64,000 nt of DNA from Rhodocyclales bacterium (GCA_028292485.1 JAQGMG010000028.1:62001-126000); one strand, 5' to 3'. Positions 1-9,636 are shown, numbered from the stretch's first letter. Translations and numbers: made by a program. The notes: generated by a model not told the origin, from the sequence alone.

Positions 1-132
1 TGACCTGATTTGCCAAGCTCCCAATTTTCGTCATTCCCGCGAAAGCGGGCATCCACTCAGTGGCACAGGCCCCACGTAGAAGTGGATTCCCGCTTTCGCG
101 GGAATGACCCGTCTTGGCAAGTATGTAGTTCC
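1..132. mobile_element. T-run MITE-like element, cut by left window edge
   Basis: The right terminal repeat GTATGTAGTTCC (121-132) matches the right end of the complete element at 40450-40632. The left sequence TTGACCTGATTTGCC-like begins just inside where the left terminal repeat would be, so roughly the first 14 bases lie outside the window. A dRS3-like double palindrome occupies 30-108. The element ends two bases before the stop codon of the neighbouring minus-strand glycosyltransferase gene. It is a shorter variant than the 183-184 bp copies. Confidence 0.7.
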
Positions 133-134
133 AT

Positions 135-1982
135 CTAGTTCGCGTTCACCACGCCGCAGAAAAAGACGATGCTGCCGAGTATGAATGCGAGCTGCGTCGC
201 GACGCCGATAACCACGAGCCGATTCTTGTTTTCGCGCAGAAACCCGCACAGCGAAGCTGCAAGCAGCGTGCTGTAGCAGATGATGATCGGCAGTATGTAT
301 CTGAAATCTATGTTTACCGGAAATGTCATGCGCATTTCGGAGATGGCCGCGACGAGCAGAACGCCGGTGTAGATCAATGGCGATAATCGCAGCAATGCCG
401 CCAGCGGCATGCAGTAAAGACCATAGAGCAGGATCAGCGACAGCACCAGGAAGGAATAGCTGATCGCGACAGCCGAATTGCGTGCCAGCGAACCATCGAA
501 TCGCCATTCACCGAAGAGCCCGGTCTTCCACAAATAGTTGCCGAAATATTGCCGCCCCATCTTGTCGTCCCAAGGCGAGGTAAAAGGTTCGGTGACAAAA
601 ATTTTCGCATCGAACCACAGCAGATTCTGCAATTCGTTACCCACGATCTGATCGGCGCCAACGATGTTCATGTTGTTGACGTAGGTATGCGTGCGCTTGC
701 CGGCAAGCTTGAGTGCAACGCCCGGGTAAAAAGCGATCGCGGTGGCGATGATCGGCGGAATCAGCAGCATGGCGCCGCGCCCCAGAACCTTCGCCGAAAC
801 CTTGAAACCACCTGCGGCCCAGTTGGTGCCCAGCATGGCGAACGCCACGGCGAAAAGCACCACACCGTTCGCCTTGGAGACGACCGCCAGCGCAGTGAAA
901 ATCATTGCGATCAGGAAATCCATCGGCCGTTTCGAAATCTGCCAGACCGTCAGATAGTAGAGGCCGCCGGCGAAAAACAGGTACAGCAGCGAATCATTGC
1001 TGATGCGAATGGAATGCAGGACACCTGAAGGCCAGCATGCGAAAAGCACACCGCAAAGCCCGAACAAGACTTTGACAAGTCGACCTCGCCATAGTGAAAG
1101 CTCGGGCGTCAGGAAATAGTCCATCGCCTTCTGGATCGTCATCAGGCCGTAGAACAAAAAGCCGAACGAAGTCACCAGCGAGAATATCTGCAGCGACGTA
1201 TGAATCGCCTGCATGCTGTCGGAGAACAGCTTTACCGCAGCCCACAAAAGTGCGCCGATGAAGTAATAGAAAGGTGGGTGGAACCAGGCTCCCCCGCCGT
1301 TGGCATATTCGAGTGGCGGCAGGCTCCAGTTGCTGACGAAATACTGGATGTATTCCAGATGCGCGCCGACGTCGTGCGTGCGTGTTTCAAAATTGGTGAC
1401 TGCAAGATAAACGAGCCGTAGTACGACGCCCACGACAATGGCCGTGTAGAAAGCCGGCGCCAGGCGGATCCGTTTGGCGAACCACACCAGCAGCAACAAA
1501 ATCGCCGCTGCCCACAGCACGATACTCGCGGCGCCTCTCGCATCCTCGATGGACGGGCCGAGCTTCAAACCAAGATTGCCGCCGTGATCGCCAAGCTGTA
1601 TCTCGATGTCATTGTCGCCGCTGTGCAGATGTGCGCCGAGATCAATGATGAAGCCACGCCCCCAGTCCCTGAGCGCTTCGGGCGGAATCCCACCCAGGTC
1701 GACGCCTTTGCGATTGACCGAAATCGTCAGGATTTCATCATCGGGAATGATGCGGAACGAGCGCGCACTCAGGCTACCCAGATGTATCTTGCCGTTGATT
1801 CTGTAGACGCTGCTGTTGTTCGGCGACACCTTGCTGAAAGGCATCGTCACGCTTTCCACCGCGCCGTTTTCATCGGTCAGCACGAAGTCCGAGAATTCCG
1901 GTTTGCCGAACCAGCTGAAGGCGATGGCGGCAATGATCAGCAGCAGTGCAACGACGATCTTGTTGGGCGATTTGATATTCAC
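135..1982 (-). CDS. GT-C type membrane glycosyltransferase, family 39/ArnT-like
   Basis: The protein is about 615 residues. It has one N-terminal membrane helix, a roughly 150-residue stretch predicted to lie outside the membrane, then about ten hydrophobic helices. An acidic loop after the second helix (THDVGAHLEY) resembles the catalytic loop of GT-C enzymes that use polyprenyl-phosphate sugars. I chose the GTG at 1982 because it gives a GTGA overlap with the upstream DUF2304 gene; the frame stays open much further upstream but that part reads as shadow sequence. The enzyme probably transfers a sugar to a periplasmic or surface acceptor. The sugar and acceptor cannot be read from the sequence. 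It is last in a tightly coupled minus-strand operon. Confidence 0.75.
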   Translation of the reverse strand: MNIKSPNKIVVALLLIIAAIAFSWFGKPEFSDFVLTDENGAVESVTMPFSKVSPNNSSVYRINGKIHLGSLSARSFRIIPDDEILTISVNRKGVDLGGIPPEALRDWGRGFIIDLGAHLHSGDNDIEIQLGDHGGNLGLKLGPSIEDARGAASIVLWAAAILLLLVWFAKRIRLAPAFYTAIVVGVVLRLVYLAVTNFETRTHDVGAHLEYIQYFVSNWSLPPLEYANGGGAWFHPPFYYFIGALLWAAVKLFSDSMQAIHTSLQIFSLVTSFGFLFYGLMTIQKAMDYFLTPELSLWRGRLVKVLFGLCGVLFACWPSGVLHSIRISNDSLLYLFFAGGLYYLTVWQISKRPMDFLIAMIFTALAVVSKANGVVLFAVAFAMLGTNWAAGGFKVSAKVLGRGAMLLIPPIIATAIAFYPGVALKLAGKRTHTYVNNMNIVGADQIVGNELQNLLWFDAKIFVTEPFTSPWDDKMGRQYFGNYLWKTGLFGEWRFDGSLARNSAVAISYSFLVLSLILLYGLYCMPLAALLRLSPLIYTGVLLVAAISEMRMTFPVNIDFRYILPIIICYSTLLAASLCGFLRENKNRLVVIGVATQLAFILGSIVFFCGVVNAN

Positions 1983-2362
1983 GGTTTTTCCTGTTCGTAG
2001 CCTATTCCCAGCCTGTTCTTCAGAAGAGCGAGGTCCTGGATCAGCTTCTTGTTCTGGTCGGAAAGTCTGGATATGACAATGGAGTAATGGATCAGGATCA
2101 GGATGATGCCGATGCACAGGAACAGCAGCAGCGCAGAGGGCGCGTAGATGATGCCCGCAAGCTTCGCCAGCATCTCCAGGAGCGGTGTGAAGAAGGAGAT
2201 GACGGCAAACAGGATCGAGACAGCGATCCATAGCAGCGCATATTCTTCGCGCAGGCGCCGTTTCTGGATCAGGCGGATGATCACGAACAGCAAGCCGGCA
2301 CTGCCGGTGGCGGCGATGATCTGCACCCTGTCCGTCAATATGTTCAACAGCAGGCTGTTCAT
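1979..2362 (-). CDS. DUF2304 domain small membrane protein
   Basis: This 127-residue protein has three hydrophobic segments: an N-terminal one near residue 15, one around 40-60 and one around 70-95. A charged C-terminal tail looks coiled-coil-like (SDQNKKLIQDLALLKNRL). This is the layout of DUF2304 proteins, which commonly sit beside GT2 glycosyltransferases. It overlaps both neighbours by four bases (ATGA upstream, GTGA downstream), so translation is probably coupled. The biochemical role of the family is unknown to me; a scaffold for the membrane glycosyltransferases is plausible but inferred. Confidence 0.8.
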   Translation of the reverse strand: MNSLLLNILTDRVQIIAATGSAGLLFVIIRLIQKRRLREEYALLWIAVSILFAVISFFTPLLEMLAKLAGIIYAPSALLLFLCIGIILILIHYSIVISRLSDQNKKLIQDLALLKNRLGIGYEQEKP

Positions 2363-3093
2363 TTGAGCGTCTCCCGTTTCACAAGCGGTCGTATCGCCGT
2401 GATGAGAATCGACGTGATGACCTTGAACATGTAATAGGCCGATTTGAGCCCATGAATGCTGGAAGTGCCGCCCTGCCGCGCCCGCATCTCGACGGCCACT
2501 TCCTGCATGCGGAAGCCGTTCTTGCCAAGAAGGATGACAGCCTCCGGTTCCGGATAGTCGGCCGAATAATATCTGGCCAGCATGCAGAAGGCTTCCCTGT
2601 TGTAAGCGCGGAAGCCGGAAGTGTTATCCGTGATCTTCTGCTTCACGATGATCGAATTCAGGATCGAAAATATTCTTATGCCGATGCGCCGCATGCCGGT
2701 GGATTTGAAACCCGCTTGGCCATGATCGATGAAGCGCGACCCGATCACCACGTCGGCCGTGCCCCCCAGGATCGGAGAAAGTATCTTCTGTATTTCCTCG
2801 GCAATATGCTGACCGTCGCCATCAAACTGCACTGCGATGTCAAAGCCATTCTGGGCGGCAAAGCGAAAACCTGTCTGCACGCCACCGCCAATGCCGAGGT
2901 TGCAGGGAAGGTTGAGAACCACCGCCTGATTGGTGCTTTCGGCAACCCGTCCCGTCCTGTCCGACGAGCCGTCGTTGACGACGACGACCGTGAATTCGGG
3001 GTTGCAGGTTTTCAGCGAGCCGATCACCGAAGCGATGTTCGCTTCCTCGTTGTAGGCCGGCACGACGATACAAATCTTGGGCATATTCTTCAT
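2359..3093 (-). CDS. Family 2 glycosyltransferase (dolichyl/undecaprenyl-phosphate sugar synthase-like)
   Basis: The 244-residue protein begins MKNMPKICIVVPAYNEE, the standard GT2 nucleotide-sugar binding start, followed by VVVVNDGSSDRT and a DGDGQH metal-binding motif near residue 95. No long C-terminal membrane pair is present, so it resembles DPM1-type cytosolic synthases that charge a lipid phosphate with a sugar. The ATG at 3093 overlaps the stop of the upstream SMR gene as ATGA. An alternative start three codons later (3084) is possible. It likely supplies the lipid-linked sugar used by the GT-C proteins in the same locus. The identity of the sugar is not determinable here. Confidence 0.85.
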   Translation of the reverse strand: MKNMPKICIVVPAYNEEANIASVIGSLKTCNPEFTVVVVNDGSSDRTGRVAESTNQAVVLNLPCNLGIGGGVQTGFRFAAQNGFDIAVQFDGDGQHIAEEIQKILSPILGGTADVVIGSRFIDHGQAGFKSTGMRRIGIRIFSILNSIIVKQKITDNTSGFRAYNREAFCMLARYYSADYPEPEAVILLGKNGFRMQEVAVEMRARQGGTSSIHGLKSAYYMFKVITSILITAIRPLVKRETLK

Positions 3094-3464
3094 CTGATCG
3101 AGAGGACAAGAAACCCCAGCAGGACGATGCCCATGCCGATCCAGCCCGTGGTCAAAATGGTCTCGCCGAAAATAAGCGCTCCCGAGACCGCCGTGATGAC
3201 ATAGCCGATGGAAACCATCGGATAGACGTAGCTGATATTTTCCCTGGACAGGATGGTGAACCAGTAGAGCGTGCCGACGACATAGAAGACGCCGCCCGCC
3301 CATATTGGCCAGCTCTTCAGGAGGTCCCTGATGCCTTGCCACAGCGTCTTGTCGTTTGTCATGAAGCCATTCATCTGCACGAGGCCGTATTTCCACAGCA
3401 GATTGCCAGCGGCCAGCATGCAGACGAACAAGAGAACCTGGAGCATCAATCTGAGGTTTGGCAT
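3090..3464 (-). CDS. SMR/EamA-type transporter, ArnE/F-like flippase subunit
   Basis: This 124-residue protein has four predicted membrane helices, with a middle region YVYPMVSIGYVITAVSGALI typical of the small multidrug resistance/EamA fold. In LPS-modification loci such proteins (ArnE/ArnF) flip a lipid-linked sugar across the inner membrane. The surrounding GT2 and GT-C genes favour this role over drug export. The gene overlaps the downstream GT2 by four bases. An 83-base gap separates it from the upstream GT-C gene. Homology to ArnE/F is judged by length, topology and context only. Confidence 0.7.
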   Translation of the reverse strand: MPNLRLMLQVLLFVCMLAAGNLLWKYGLVQMNGFMTNDKTLWQGIRDLLKSWPIWAGGVFYVVGTLYWFTILSRENISYVYPMVSIGYVITAVSGALIFGETILTTGWIGMGIVLLGFLVLSIR

Positions 3465-3547
3465 TTATTGTTTTCTCTGTTCATGCAAATACATGTTGCC
3501 CGGCGCAGCGTCGACGCCGGGTCCTGCGGGCAGTTGGCAAGCAAGGT

Positions 3548-5296
3548 TCATCGTTTGACGTGGAAGCGTGGTGACAGCCAGTCTGCGTGGTCTCCCTGCA
3601 TGTCTCCCAGCGAGTCGACGATCAGATCCAGCTTCTTGTGTCCATGCAGATCGAGGACGACTTTTCGTGGCGCTTCGCCGCTCCTCACTGGGCCACTGCG
3701 CCAGACGGTATCGCCATCGAGCATGACAAGGAATTCGACTTCGCCAGCGGTACTTTCGTCGTCGATGCCGGCAAGCACGCTGAACGAATCCGCACCGACC
3801 GGAATCGACAGCGTGATCGACGATGTCGCATGCGTACCGAAGCCGCTCGCGTAACGCAGCTTGTTCACTTTCAGCACACGCCCGTCGACCGAATTGCCGA
3901 TCTGCAGCTCGCCCCAACCCTGGCTCGTGGTGCGGCCCTTGAGAGAGGTGGCATCAATCCAGCCCTTGCTGTCCGGCAACATCGGCAACAGGTAGATGCA
4001 CAGCATAATCGCCCAGATGCCGATCGCGAGCGCGCCCCACCAGCGCAGCCCTATCGAACCCGCCCATCTCAGCCACGGCAGGCGTCCAAGCCGCGCCGAC
4101 GTAATCGCAAAGATGGCAAACAGTATGGTCAGGGCCGAGTTCGCGATTCCGACAACGCCGCCGTTGACGTGCAATACAAACAACATGTTTATCGATGAGA
4201 GCGCAGCCAGGCATATTGCGGGCAGCAGAAAGCGCGGGTACCGCGCTGCGGCGCAGAGCGCAATGACGACGGCGGGTAGAAGGTAGCGCTCATGCATGCC
4301 GGGCAGGAAGAGGAAAAAGCCCACCGCAGCGAGAAAGCCATTGCGCCAATGCGTCTCGCCATCATCGTGGCGAAAGCTGCTGATCGCAATGCCGAGACCC
4401 CACACCGCACAGAGAAATATCCCGAGGATCTTGGCCGTGAAATATTTTTGCCAGGGCGCCGCGTGTTCGAACAGATCGAAAATGAAGATGTTGTCGGGGC
4501 GTGAATTGAGACCCAGCATGAACCACAGGTTGTTGCCGTTGAGCGTGGCGTAGGGGTACATGCTGGATGCCTTGAGGTACGCCAGACTAATCATGTTCCA
4601 CAGGCTGCCAGTCAACATGTAGGGCAGCAACAGCAGCACGCCGAGTACCAGCGCGGGCAGCAGACCGAGCCAGAGCGCCTTGCTGCGGCGACGGTGCCAT
4701 AGCAGCGGCAGGACGAGTGGGGCGACGCAGATGGTCTGGAATTTGGTCAGTACGGCCAGTACCAGAAGCGGAAACACCCAGGCCAGACGACGCGCTTCGA
4801 TGAGCAGCGCCAGCGCGGTGACCGTCATGAGGCAGAACAGCAGATCGACCTGCCCCCACAAGGGGCCATCCAGCAAGATGGCCGGGTTCAGCGCAGCGAA
4901 ACCGATGGTCAGATTCCACTGCCTGTCCGTCACCGCCGCCCGCTGCAACAGCGTGTCGAGCAACAACAAAAGCATGGCGTGGCTGGCCAGCACCGGCGTG
5001 TTGGTCAGGAAACGCAGCAGCGGATCCTGCGACACCACGAGGTGTAGGCCCGTCTCGAATTGAGCGATCAACCACAGCCAATGCACGTACAGCGGTGGAT
5101 AGTTGGCATTGAGCTCGCTGTAGCCACGCGTCTGCAGCTGGTTGGTCCAGTCGAACCAATAGTTCATGTCTCCGGCATAGCCGTTGGCCGTGCCGAAGAG
5201 GATGTTGAGCACAACGGCCGTCAGCACCCACAGACCAAGCGGGCGCCAGGCGTGATGAGTGAAATGAATATCTGCGTAGCCGAAGCCGGTCTTCAT
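3548..5296 (-). CDS. GT-C type membrane glycosyltransferase with C-terminal NPCBM-like domain
   Basis: The protein is about 582 residues. Many hydrophobic helices are present up to about residue 440, with an acidic loop GDMNYWFDW near residue 45 as expected for GT-C enzymes. After the last helix comes a roughly 130-residue soluble part containing LRYASGFGTHATSSI, which resembles NPCBM/NEW2 carbohydrate-binding modules. I chose ATG 5296 because GAGGG lies ten bases upstream; ATG 5305 is nearly on top of that site. It probably glycosylates an acceptor on the periplasmic side, with the C-terminal module binding glycan. Both statements are inference from fold and context. Confidence 0.75.
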   Translation of the reverse strand: MKTGFGYADIHFTHHAWRPLGLWVLTAVVLNILFGTANGYAGDMNYWFDWTNQLQTRGYSELNANYPPLYVHWLWLIAQFETGLHLVVSQDPLLRFLTNTPVLASHAMLLLLLDTLLQRAAVTDRQWNLTIGFAALNPAILLDGPLWGQVDLLFCLMTVTALALLIEARRLAWVFPLLVLAVLTKFQTICVAPLVLPLLWHRRRSKALWLGLLPALVLGVLLLLPYMLTGSLWNMISLAYLKASSMYPYATLNGNNLWFMLGLNSRPDNIFIFDLFEHAAPWQKYFTAKILGIFLCAVWGLGIAISSFRHDDGETHWRNGFLAAVGFFLFLPGMHERYLLPAVVIALCAAARYPRFLLPAICLAALSSINMLFVLHVNGGVVGIANSALTILFAIFAITSARLGRLPWLRWAGSIGLRWWGALAIGIWAIMLCIYLLPMLPDSKGWIDATSLKGRTTSQGWGELQIGNSVDGRVLKVNKLRYASGFGTHATSSITLSIPVGADSFSVLAGIDDESTAGEVEFLVMLDGDTVWRSGPVRSGEAPRKVVLDLHGHKKLDLIVDSLGDMQGDHADWLSPRFHVKR

Positions 5297-5470
5297 TGTT
5301 TGCATGCCCTCAATGGCGCTAGTTGGCGCTGGAGCAGACTGTTCGCTTCTCCGTGGGGACGCATGGTAAAGAAACGCAGCGTTACACGCGAGCTGCACTG
5401 CACCGCAAAGGCGTTGCGGGAACGCCAGGGCGCAATACTTCGGCGCTCGGCAAGGGGCGTACGGCAGTAG

Positions 5471-6505
5471 CTACGATTTGCCAGAGATTTTCCGGAAGGC
5501 CTCGCCCTCCAGCAAATCGATGTGGAAGCGGGGCCGGTTCTTGGTCTCGTTGTAGATCTTTGCCACGTATTCACCGATGACCCCCAGGCTAAGCAGCTGT
5601 ACGCCGCCGAGAAAGTACATTGGAATAACCGTGGACGCCCAGCCAGGTAGCGCTTCATTCGTGAACAGGCGCGTGATCAAGGCCCAGCTGGCCAGACCGA
5701 GACTGACCATCGAAATGACCGTGCCGATTCCCGTGATGAGCCGCAGGGGATAGGTCGAGAACGAAGTCACGCCTTGCCAGGCAAGCGAAATCATCTTGCC
5801 GAGCGGATACTTGGATTCGCCGGCGAAGCGTTCGGCACGGTCGTACTCGACCGTCGAGGTGCGAAAGCCCAGCAGAGGCATCAGACCACGCAGGAACAGA
5901 TTCACTTCCTTGTACTCGCCCAGGGCCTCGATCGTGCGGCGGCTCATCAGGCGATAGTCGGCATGGTTGAAGACGATTTGCACGCCCATGGCGGCGAGCA
6001 GCTTGTAGTAGCCCTCGGCCGTGAAGCGCTTGAAGAAGGTATCGGTCGTGCGTTTACGCCGCACGCCGTAGACGATATCGTCGCCGCTGCGAAGTGCGCG
6101 GACCATCTTCGGTATGACATCCAGATCGTCCTGCAGATCGGCGTCGACGCTTATCAAGGCGTCACCCGGGGCCAGCAGCAGGCCGGCCATCAAGGCATTC
6201 TGGTGACCGCGATTGCGGCTGAGTTTGATGCCGCAAATGGCGGGGTGCCGGGCCGACAGTTCCTGTATCAGCGCCCAGGTGCGGTCGCGGCTGCCATCGT
6301 CGATGTAGAAGATCGAACTGTCTTCGGTGACAAGACCTTCAGCGCGCATTTGCGCGAGCAGCTCGAGCAGGCGTTGCGAGGTCTCGGCGAGCACCTCTTC
6401 TTCGTTGTAACAGGGAACGACCAGACCAATTGTCGGGATCGTCGCTGTGCTGCTCAGGCGGCTTGCTTGCGAAAGGTCCAGATTGCGTTGATCGTGTAGT
6501 TCCAT
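5471..6505 (-). CDS. GtrB-like bactoprenol sugar transferase (GT2 with two membrane helices)
   Basis: This 344-residue protein has an N-terminal GT2 domain (IGLVVPCYNEEEV near residue 27, YIDDGSRDRT, then VDADLQDD as the metal site). Two C-terminal membrane helices lie around residues 240-310. This is the architecture of GtrB, which transfers glucose from UDP-glucose to undecaprenyl phosphate. It overlaps the upstream gtrA-like gene by 52 bases, so either translation is coupled or a later start is used; no later start has a better ribosome site. With GtrA it forms the usual pair for making and flipping a lipid-linked hexose. Confidence 0.85.
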   Translation of the reverse strand: MELHDQRNLDLSQASRLSSTATIPTIGLVVPCYNEEEVLAETSQRLLELLAQMRAEGLVTEDSSIFYIDDGSRDRTWALIQELSARHPAICGIKLSRNRGHQNALMAGLLLAPGDALISVDADLQDDLDVIPKMVRALRSGDDIVYGVRRKRTTDTFFKRFTAEGYYKLLAAMGVQIVFNHADYRLMSRRTIEALGEYKEVNLFLRGLMPLLGFRTSTVEYDRAERFAGESKYPLGKMISLAWQGVTSFSTYPLRLITGIGTVISMVSLGLASWALITRLFTNEALPGWASTVIPMYFLGGVQLLSLGVIGEYVAKIYNETKNRPRFHIDLLEGEAFRKISGKS

Positions 6506-6843
6506 ATCAGCACCACGCCGGTGGTCAGGAGTTGCGAGAGGATGAGCGACAGGCCCAGACGGGTCAGGCCGTAAAGTACCACCACGTTGATCACAACGCC
6601 CGCGCCAAGCGTCACGAGAAAGCGCGGAACACCCTGTCGATGACTGCTGCCACTGCGAAAGGTGAAGCGCGCATTGGCCCAGTAATTGAACACCGCACTA
6701 AGGACGAAACCGATGCCCGAGGCGACGACCGCATCGGTGGAGAAGGCGTAGATCAGTGCTGCCATGATCAAGTACTGCAAGGCGGTGGCAGCTCCACCGA
6801 TGAGCAGAAAACGCAACAAGCTCTTGATATTGATATTGCTCAT
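6454..6843 (-). CDS. GtrA family membrane protein
   Basis: This is a 129-residue protein with four predicted membrane helices and the family signature near the middle (FNYWANARFTFR) and end (NYTINAIWTFR). GtrA proteins are thought to flip undecaprenyl-phosphate sugar to the periplasm, working with GtrB and a sugar-specific GtrC-like GT-C transferase. All three kinds are present in this locus. It is the first gene of the minus-strand glycosylation block. The gap to topB is 50 bases, and no terminator is obvious there. Confidence 0.88.
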   Translation of the reverse strand: MSNINIKSLLRFLLIGGAATALQYLIMAALIYAFSTDAVVASGIGFVLSAVFNYWANARFTFRSGSSHRQGVPRFLVTLGAGVVINVVVLYGLTRLGLSLILSQLLTTGVVLIWNYTINAIWTFRKQAA

Positions 6844-6893
6844 GCGTGCTCTGTCAGATCACGGGTCGGCTGCCTCAGCTGACCCGCGATGTC

Positions 6894-9533
6894 TCAGGAT
6901 GCAGTGGTCGCTTTTTTGGCTTTGCTGGCCACAGCCTTCTTCGCTGCAGCGGCTTTTGCAGGCGCCTTGGTCGCAGCTTTCTTGGCAGCAGGTTTGGCCG
7001 GAGCTGCTGCTTCGGCATCCCCGTTGCTTGCGACGGCTGCCTTCGGCTTGGCTGCCGTCTTGGCACCCGCAGCCTTGGCCTTCGGCTCGCGCTTCTCGAA
7101 CTCGAAGCTCACCTTGTTATCCGCACCGCGCACCAGGAAAGCCGAGAACTTGCGCCGCGTACGCGCCGAGATGAAGCCGGTCAGCAGATCCGTCCTGCCG
7201 GTCGACAGCAATTTCTCCATCTGCTCGCGCTCGACGGGTTGTTGCAGAATCACCTTGCCGGAGCGGAAGTCGCAGGTCTTGCCAGCGCCGAGTGATTTCT
7301 CGCAGACGTAAGCCATGCCATGTTCATAAACCCCCGCGCCGCACTTGGGACACGGGCCGAGTGTCGTTTGTTCGGAGAAGTCCGGCGGCTCGCCAGTCTC
7401 GTCCTCGCGCGGCTGACCGAAGTCGAACTCCGGCATCTTGTCGTCGTTGAGCTTGATCTCGGCGTTGAAGCCACGCCCCATCTTGTTGCGGAAGCCCATC
7501 AGCGGCCCGACCTTGCCGGTCGACAGCAAAGTCTCGATTTCGCCGATCTCGAACTGGCGGCTGGCGACGATTTTCCACAATGAATAATCGCAGTTCTGGC
7601 ACTGGAATTTCTTGTAGTTTTCCTTGATGACGCCGCCGCATTTCGGACAAGGCGTCTGCAAGGTGACAAAGTCGCCCGGCACGGTATCGGATTCGTACTT
7701 CTTGGCGCGCTCGACGATCTCGCGCGTCATCTGCTCGATGTGGCCCATGAAGTCGGCGCGCGTAAGCAGGCCTTTCTCCATCTGCGCCAGCTTGTATTCC
7801 CACTCGCCGGTCAGCTCGGGCGATGACAATTCGGTAACGCCCAGACCGCGCAACAGCGTAATCAGCGAGAAGGCCTTGGCGGTCGGAATCAGTTCGCGAC
7901 CTTCGCGCAGCACGTAGGTCTCGGCAATCAGGTTTTCGATGATCTGCGCGCGCGTGGCTGGCGTGCCGAGGCCACGCCCGGCCATGGCCGCACGCAATTC
8001 CTCATCGTCGACCAGCTTGCCCGCGCCTTCCATGGCCGAGAGCAGCGTTGCTTCGTTGTAGCGCGCTGGCGGCTTCGTGACATTGGCCTTGACCAGTACT
8101 TCGTCGGTCGCGACCGTCTCGCCCGGCTTTACCGGCACCAGCGAACCCGTAGCCTCTTCGCCGTCGACAGCGCCTTCTTTGCCATAAACCGTCAACCAGC
8201 CCGGATTGACCAGCACCTTGCCCTCGGTCTTGAAGGCTTCATTCTCGACACGCGTGATGCGCGTCGTGATCATGTATTCCGCTGCCGGGTAGAACACAGC
8301 GAGGAAGCGCTTGGTGACCAGGTCGTAGATCTTCTGCTCGGCTTCCGAGAGATTCTTCGGCTCGGTGCCGGTCGGGATTATGGCGAAGTGATCCGAGATC
8401 TTGGCGTTGTTGAAGATGCGCTTGTTCGGATGCACCCAGCCGTTCTTGATGATCTCCGTCGCGAAAGCGTTGTACTCGCTAGGTAAGGCACCAAGGATTG
8501 CCGGCACGCTGGTGACATAGTCTTCCGGCAGTGCGCGCGCATCGGTACGCGGATAGGTCAGGACCTTGTGCTTTTCGTACAGCGCTTGCGCGATCTGCAG
8601 CGTGGTGCGTGCTGAAAAGCCGAAGCGGCCATTGCCTTCGCGTTGCAGCGAGGTCAGATCGAAAAGCAAGGGCGAAAGCTGGTTGGAAGGCTTGGCTTCT
8701 TCCTCGACGATGCCCGGCTTGCCTTCGCACTTGGCGCGCAGCGCCTCGGCCTGCTTTACATCCCACAGGCGGCTGGCGGTGGCGTGCTCGTCACCTTCGG
8801 GCTTCTTGAACTTCTCGTCGAACCAGCGGCCGAGATAACCACCGGCAGACGCGCCGAAATGCCCTTCCACTTCCCAATAGTCACGCGACCGGAAAGCACG
8901 GATGCGTTCCTCGCGCTCGACCATGATGGCCAGCGTCGGTGTCTGCACGCGGCCCACCGTGGTCAGGTGGAAGCCGCCGGTCTTGGAGTTGAAGGCAGTC
9001 ATGGCACGTGTGCCATTGATGCCGATCAGCCAGTCGCTTTCGGCACGACAAGTTGCCGCCTCGCGCAGGCCCGACATTTCGGCCGAGGTGCGCAGAGACT
9101 GGAAGCCATCACGGATCGATTGCGGCGTCATGCTCTGCAACCACAGGCGGCGCGATGGCTTGGCAGTGCCGGAATGATCGGCGATATACGTGAAGATCAA
9201 TTCGCCTTCACGGCCCGCGTCACAGGCGTTGATCAGGCCGACCACGTCCTTGCGCTTGATCAGGCGTGTCAGCAGGCGCAGCCGTTCCGCCGTCTTCTCG
9301 ACCGGGTTGAGCTTGAAGTGCGGCGGGATGACGGGCAAATGGGCAAACGACCATTTGCCGCGCTTGACCTCGAACTCTTCCGGGATGGCCAGTTCCAGCA
9401 GATGACCGATGGCGGAGGACAGGACGAATTCCTCGCTCTCGAAGTAGTCACCGTCGCGGGTAAAGCCGCCGAGCGCGCGCGCAATGTCCTGCGCAACGGA
9501 AGGTTTTTCGGCAATGATCAGCTGTTTGCTCAT
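6894..9533 (-). CDS. topB: DNA topoisomerase III (type IA)
   Basis: The 879-residue protein relaxes and decatenates DNA through a tyrosine-DNA intermediate. A TOPRIM domain begins MSKQLIIAEKPS and includes DAGREGE at 105-111. The catalytic tyrosine is Y327 in LTYPRTDARAL. Two C-terminal zinc-binding modules carry CPKC at 629 and CPKCG at 728. The last roughly 60 residues are a lysine- and alanine-rich tail, common in betaproteobacterial topoisomerases and probably DNA-binding. I chose ATG 9533 as the conserved family start; the frame is open further upstream. The downstream neighbour of smg in Burkholderiales is often annotated topA or topB; the motif set fits TopB better. Confidence 0.92.
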   Translation of the reverse strand: MSKQLIIAEKPSVAQDIARALGGFTRDGDYFESEEFVLSSAIGHLLELAIPEEFEVKRGKWSFAHLPVIPPHFKLNPVEKTAERLRLLTRLIKRKDVVGLINACDAGREGELIFTYIADHSGTAKPSRRLWLQSMTPQSIRDGFQSLRTSAEMSGLREAATCRAESDWLIGINGTRAMTAFNSKTGGFHLTTVGRVQTPTLAIMVEREERIRAFRSRDYWEVEGHFGASAGGYLGRWFDEKFKKPEGDEHATASRLWDVKQAEALRAKCEGKPGIVEEEAKPSNQLSPLLFDLTSLQREGNGRFGFSARTTLQIAQALYEKHKVLTYPRTDARALPEDYVTSVPAILGALPSEYNAFATEIIKNGWVHPNKRIFNNAKISDHFAIIPTGTEPKNLSEAEQKIYDLVTKRFLAVFYPAAEYMITTRITRVENEAFKTEGKVLVNPGWLTVYGKEGAVDGEEATGSLVPVKPGETVATDEVLVKANVTKPPARYNEATLLSAMEGAGKLVDDEELRAAMAGRGLGTPATRAQIIENLIAETYVLREGRELIPTAKAFSLITLLRGLGVTELSSPELTGEWEYKLAQMEKGLLTRADFMGHIEQMTREIVERAKKYESDTVPGDFVTLQTPCPKCGGVIKENYKKFQCQNCDYSLWKIVASRQFEIGEIETLLSTGKVGPLMGFRNKMGRGFNAEIKLNDDKMPEFDFGQPREDETGEPPDFSEQTTLGPCPKCGAGVYEHGMAYVCEKSLGAGKTCDFRSGKVILQQPVEREQMEKLLSTGRTDLLTGFISARTRRKFSAFLVRGADNKVSFEFEKREPKAKAAGAKTAAKPKAAVASNGDAEAAAPAKPAAKKAATKAPAKAAAAKKAVASKAKKATTAS

Positions 9534-9636
9534 GCTGTCGGATAGATCCAGAAGAGATGCAGATATGGCGGGAGACGACGCTTTCAAGAGCAGCTACTGC
9601 TTGCCGCATACCCTTGGAAAGGCGCTCCACAATTGA

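Noticed and set aside
8643-9545. 300-codon plus-strand frame opposite topB
   Set aside because: Shadow of TopB TOPRIM and core coding sequence.
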